Part shown: in pieces, positions 59,680-64,000 of the stretch | Layout: each line of letters opens with the position of its first letter | Position numbering within the stretch: the first letter of the stretch is position 1 | Source: Gnetum montanum | Lineage: Eukaryota > Streptophyta > Gnetopsida > Gnetales > Gnetaceae | Direction: 5' to 3' | DNA length: 64,000 nt | Assembly (NCBI GenBank): GCA_015680685.1 | Contig: MNCI01006925.1 | Location: 59,222 to 123,221, forward strand | Translations under genes and position numbers: made by a program | Notes under the pieces: model-generated | The model's input: the letters and a program-made list of their open reading frames with translations, nothing else | Database searches by the model: none | What the model was told of the DNA's origin: nothing

Positions 59680-62340
59680 ACCATGAACCCAGATAAACCT
59701 CCAGCATCAGTTTCAAATGCACTTGAGATCTTGCCTATCCAACAAGAGACTAGGATTGACAACCCTACAAATATCGTGATGGTTAGACCAAGGTAATCCC
59801 TTAGGCTATGTGGCCAAGACCTTGAGTACACCACACTCAGCAATGAGCAATACAACTTCATGTGTTGCCTATAAATTACCTTGACATGAAGGAAAAACAA
59901 GGCTTTGAATTAATCCATAGGGATGGATGGGAGTATATCCCTTCTTCATTCGACATCATTCCACTCACAGAGTTCCACCATTAATTGTTGTCCTAGCTCA
60001 TCTGAGTAGGTGAGCACAGTGTAGGGACCGACTATGAGGAAGCCTTATAGGAGGAAGTGGATGAGTTTGAAGCTTGCACCGAACATGAGTCCCTCTTTCC
60101 CACCATCTTCCAACAAGAAATTCCTAGTCTGATTCCTCCTTAGGTTAGTTCACCTGTCCTCCCTGAGAAAATCATAACATCGGCATCACCTTTCTACTTC
60201 GTCAAGCTTAGGTCGACACCTATAGTGGAAATGAATCAAACACTATACACACAATATGATGCAGCAACGCCCTTTAACTTACCCTTCATGGCATCACCTC
60301 AACCTGCCCAGCCATCTTTGCTAGCAGCCATCACATCAGCTTAGCCCTATGTTCATGCATGGCCCCTAAATGACTCAGGCACCCTGTGTCCTACCTATTT
60401 CGTTGATGCCCTCGATGCCAGTCCAACCCACATGTGCATGGCTTGCCCTAGTCATCATGCCCATAGCATAGCCAATGCATCAACTACATCGCATGGCTCC
60501 ACAATCGACAATCTGGCCCTGGGCCATATAATCAACATAGTAGATAGCACAACCAACATAACTAGTTGGCACATCTCAAAACTTGGATTAGGCATTCTAG
60601 ATGATCTAAAGTTTGATAGAGGAGGTAAGGTGACTCAAAGCTACTTCCTTTGAAACCATCAAGGTGGTGGACTTCTACCAGGACAACTCTATAAGTCCTA
60701 TAGTCCCATCCCTAACTCTGCCAACTAGGGTCCCACTATTCCAATTCACCAAGTACAATGGTAAAGGAGATTCCAAGGTGCACTTTGTCATGTTCAGGTC
60801 TGAGTGCCTACTACTACAGGCTTGGTTGCATGCCATCATACACATATTTATCATGTTATTGGCAAAGTTCTAGATTGGTATTGAGCACTGCCTAGAGGTT
60901 CTATTTCCTCTCTGGAAGACCTCTTAAGATAGTTCGTGATGCAATTCAAGTACAACTTGAAGCTAGAAGCAACCTTGGACTAGCTAATGTAGGTTAAGCA
61001 AGGCCACCTAGAGCTTATGAAAAAGTTCATCCAACATTGGAGTGCCTTGTTAAATGAAATACGAGAGTCGATAGCTGAGGCACACCTCTTGGTTATCTTT
61101 GAAGGTGTAGTTAATGACTTCATCAAGTCAAAATTGTACTACTTAGGCCTACAATCCCTAAGCCAGGCCTTTGCCCAAACTAAGAACATAGAAGATGCAA
61201 CATAAGCTAGTAAGGACTCGGCCTATGTGGCCTACAAAAACCAGCATGCGAGAAAGCAAAATGCAATAGTGGCAATGGTAGCCACACACACTAAAGTAAC
61301 TAATTGGGGGTTGATGGCTAGGTAGCCCAAATCCCTAGCTCACAAAGTCATCAACTCTAGCAGCAAGGCCACTAACCCACCTACATCTATAGTGGCCATG
61401 ACATAAGTCAGCCAAAGGTCCAACTTTGAGCACAAGGATCTCTCAAAGTATACCCTATTACCACTAAAACCCTCAAAGCTACTGGATCAACTATAGAAAG
61501 CCAGGTGCATCCAACATAAACAAATGTTTGAGGATGCCAGCAAAAGGCATGATAGGTACTATGAGCTACTAAGGAACCTACCTCAACAGCATAAAATGAG
61601 CTCCTAGTCCCACAACACTTTAGGTTGGACGAATTTTGTCATTCCCACTAGTTGTTTGATCATAGCATAGAATTTTGTCTAGCTTTGCAAGATGATCTAG
61701 AAAGGATGATAGATAGGGGCAAACTAGTGCTTGACACAACAAACTCAGTTAGGCCCTAGAACCAATCTTAATGGTGTACAATAACCCTCTAAACGCAGAT
61801 GGTACTGGCTATGTCATAAACACCATCAACATGGGTGGCAAGTTAGAATCGATGCAGTAGCCTTTTGTGGTAAGAGTACCTTCTAGTAGTGGAAGGGTCC
61901 CCTCTGCCTCCATGAGTTTGAGGCCCTCCTTCATTGTCAGGGAGCCACCTCAAGCACCCATAATGCCCTTTGTGGTTATGGTCCCATAGCATGTTGCAAC
62001 AATAATTATTTAACAACCCTTTGTTATTAGTATGCCACAACATGTTGGTCCCTCACCTACCTAAAGCTCGATAGTGGACAACGCATTGATCCCTTCTCGT
62101 CTAAGGGTTGACCTTGCTAGCAACATGGGTAGACCCACTAGATGGCAATGCAAGAGGCCTAATGAACACCTCGTAGATGAAATGGCTAAGCAAAAACAAG
62201 ACCAAAGAGTGCTTCATCCACCAAAGCTAGTCCTTGTCTCTATAGTCCCTATGGCTGAAGCAACTAAAAAGGCCACAACTAGCAAACCACAACCAAGTAC
62301 TAAGGCCCCCAAATAGGCCAAGCAACCAAAGCCTAAGTCA
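59680..62340 (+). pseudogene. Tat-like gag (element 4)
   Basis: N-terminal text starts MNPDKPPASVSNALEILP near 59681. The gag core near 60700-61200 has FQFTKYNGKGDSKVHFVMF, then LEDLL..FVMQFKYNLKLEA and LMKKFIQHWSALLNEI, matching the plant retrotransposon gag pattern (F..Y.G..DP..HL..F). Many single stops, mostly TAG or TAA where CAG or CAA would fit. Confidence 0.75.
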
Positions 62341-62459
62341 CCTCTATGAGAGATTCATCTTTTAGGCTACATGGAGGAAGTCAAGGTGAACAAAATGGTA
62401 GACAATGGTAAGGACTTCATAGATGTGTTAACCTAAGTCAAATAGACGCTTAAGTAGAT

Positions 62460-63260
62460 AAATACCACATTGAGCTTCTATGACCTAATCATGAACTCAT
62501 CCACCCACCACAAAGTGCTAGTGTAGATGCTAACCTCCATTCCTATCATGGAGGCCATCCCAGCAGATGAGAATTCCATCCACCCAGTGATGTTGCCTCC
62601 TACACCATCAAAATCGAGCTTCACATCCCTCGCATTTCATGATGAGGCAATTAAGGTTGATGTTGAAAAGGGTGAGGTCATAACAACCCCCATTTTCATC
62701 ACTATACATGTTGGATGATGCAAGATTCAAAGGGTGCACATCGACAATGGTGCAGCAACAAATGTTATTTCATTCATTGTCATCAATAAGGTAGGCCTTA
62801 TGAACCAAATAAAGCCAATGAAAACCACATGCCTGAAGTCTTGTAATGAGTCATGTGTCGTTGTTAGGGGTACTATTAACATAGCCTTTGTGGCATAGGA
62901 AGAATTCCACACCATTGCTGAATTCATCATCGTAGAGGAAATGCCAGGCTTTAACTTAATTTTGGGCAAACCATGGTTGGCCTAATTACATGCCGTTTCC
63001 TCTCTGATCCACCAAGAAATCCAACTTCAGTATGAAGGTGGCAAAGTTACCATCCATGGTGTTAATGCTACCCTTTTGGATATTAAGAACATTGCTATGG
63101 AGTAAGGGTCAAAGGTGGAGTTCCCTGATGACGCATCTGCAGTAAAGGACGATAGTGAAACACATAAGGCTAACATACCTGAACAAGCAGTAGAAGCTAA
63201 TGACCTCCCGAAGGACGTCCTTTGGGTAGAATTACCCTTTGACATAGCAAGTGAAGGTTA
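62460..63260 (+). pseudogene. Tat-like protease region (element 4)
   Basis: LSFYDLIMNSS .. SFTSLAFHDEA precede VHIDNGAATNVIS, an aspartic-protease box with DNG for D(S/T)G, then GFNLILGKPWLA. This order is typical of Tat elements. Stops interrupt it, and no reverse transcriptase follows before the window ends. Confidence 0.75.
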
Positions 63261-63589
63261 AGAAGGATACTGAATAGTGCAATCCAGGTCCTACATGCCT
63301 CCTAATGCACACTAGGTTAGGAAGCAACTGTGTGACTAAGGCATCCCCTTAGTCCAACACATGCTAGGTGTCCATTTACCATTTGCCTCTGTGCACCCTA
63401 CATTTTACTTTCCACTTACATTACATTAGCATTATAGCATGTCACTTGCATTTGGCTTGATTGCTTAGTTTATGCATCTGTCTTATCCACGCATTTGCTA
63501 GCTTTACATTTCTGTAGTTATCGCTTTACCGCATGAAAAACATCAAAACACATAAAAATCATAAAAGCCAAAATTACAAAAAGAGTGTT

Positions 63590-63960
63590 GGTAATACATA
63601 GCCCACTACAGCCTAAAAATAGTAATTCAGTGGTCCAAAATGACCTTAAACTAGTAAATCACCAAGCTCAAAATGGCCTAAAACTATTGCTTTCAATTCC
63701 GACGCTACAACCTGGAATGGCCTTAAACTATTACAAGGGCCTAGGATGGCCTTAAAATATCACCAACGGGCCCACTATGGCCTTAAATTGGCAACACAAG
63801 GGCCTAGAATGGCCTTAAACTACCGTAACTACTTAGAACGGCCTAAAACTATCACCATGGCCCGAAATGGCCAAAAACTAGTATGAACTTGCTATGGCCT
63901 TAAATTAGCATGGGGCCTATCAAGGGTTCGAACTAATAGACTCACTATGGCTTGTAATGA
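63590..63960. repeat. Minisatellite with ATGGCCTTAAACTA core, at the window end
   Basis: About ten spaced copies of a core close to ATGGCCTTAAACTA, at 30-45-base intervals, with variable spacers often holding CAAGGGCC. It follows the Tat-like protease; an untranslated satellite between or beside coding parts is known in some Tat/Ogre relatives. Confidence 0.75.
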
Positions 63961-64000
63961 ACTAGACTTGCATACTCATAGAAAATGCAATAAAATCATC

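Overview
This is a nuclear window from a land plant, very probably a seed plant with a large, repeat-rich genome. Three plant genes with spliceosomal introns, all on the + strand, sit among Ty3/gypsy-type LTR elements, a copia-like LTR element, an L1-type LINE and several tRNA-derived SINE families. Introns reach 5.4 kb and are themselves full of repeats, and the intergenic DNA is AT-rich. This would suit a gymnosperm or another TE-rich lineage, but the sequence alone does not settle the species.

Layout. 1-7334: 3' part of a leucine-rich-repeat receptor-like kinase gene (exons 2317-2387, 2496-2633, 2945-3286, 5756-6150, 7020-7334); its signal peptide and LRR exons lie upstream of the window or are not recognisable. 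7335-9332: intergenic DNA with SINE relics. 9338-26901: a complete LTR-to-LTR Ty3/gypsy element (element 1) with a perfect 5-bp target duplication. It has lost its pol genes, carries an extra coiled-coil ORF, and is split by a second, related Athila-like element (element 2, 11806-20599). Removing element 2 and one 5-bp duplication puts the gag frame of element 1 back in register. 26907-28850: SINEs and the promoter side of gene 2. 28922-41159: a five-exon gene for a 347-residue, four-TM plant membrane protein of unknown function; an antisense LTR fragment lies in intron 2 and an antisense, dead LINE in intron 4. 41160-48378: long intergenic stretch with small repeats. 48379-51158: a three-exon DUF688-type gene (565 aa).

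From about 52.2 kb to the end there are only retroelements. A minus-strand copia-like element has a SINE in its 5' LTR and is cut at 55.6 kb by Athila-like fragments with RNase H and integrase. After these come a hairpin-forming minisatellite that includes the only N in the window, a Tat-like gag-protease region, and a second minisatellite running to the window end.

The three host genes have no visible functional link. Nothing here is a convincing new multi-gene system. The most unusual signals are arrays of the palindrome CGATATCG in the U3 of several LTRs, decay dominated by C-to-T stops, a SINE family with what look like two tRNA-like heads, and the inverted-repeat minisatellite.
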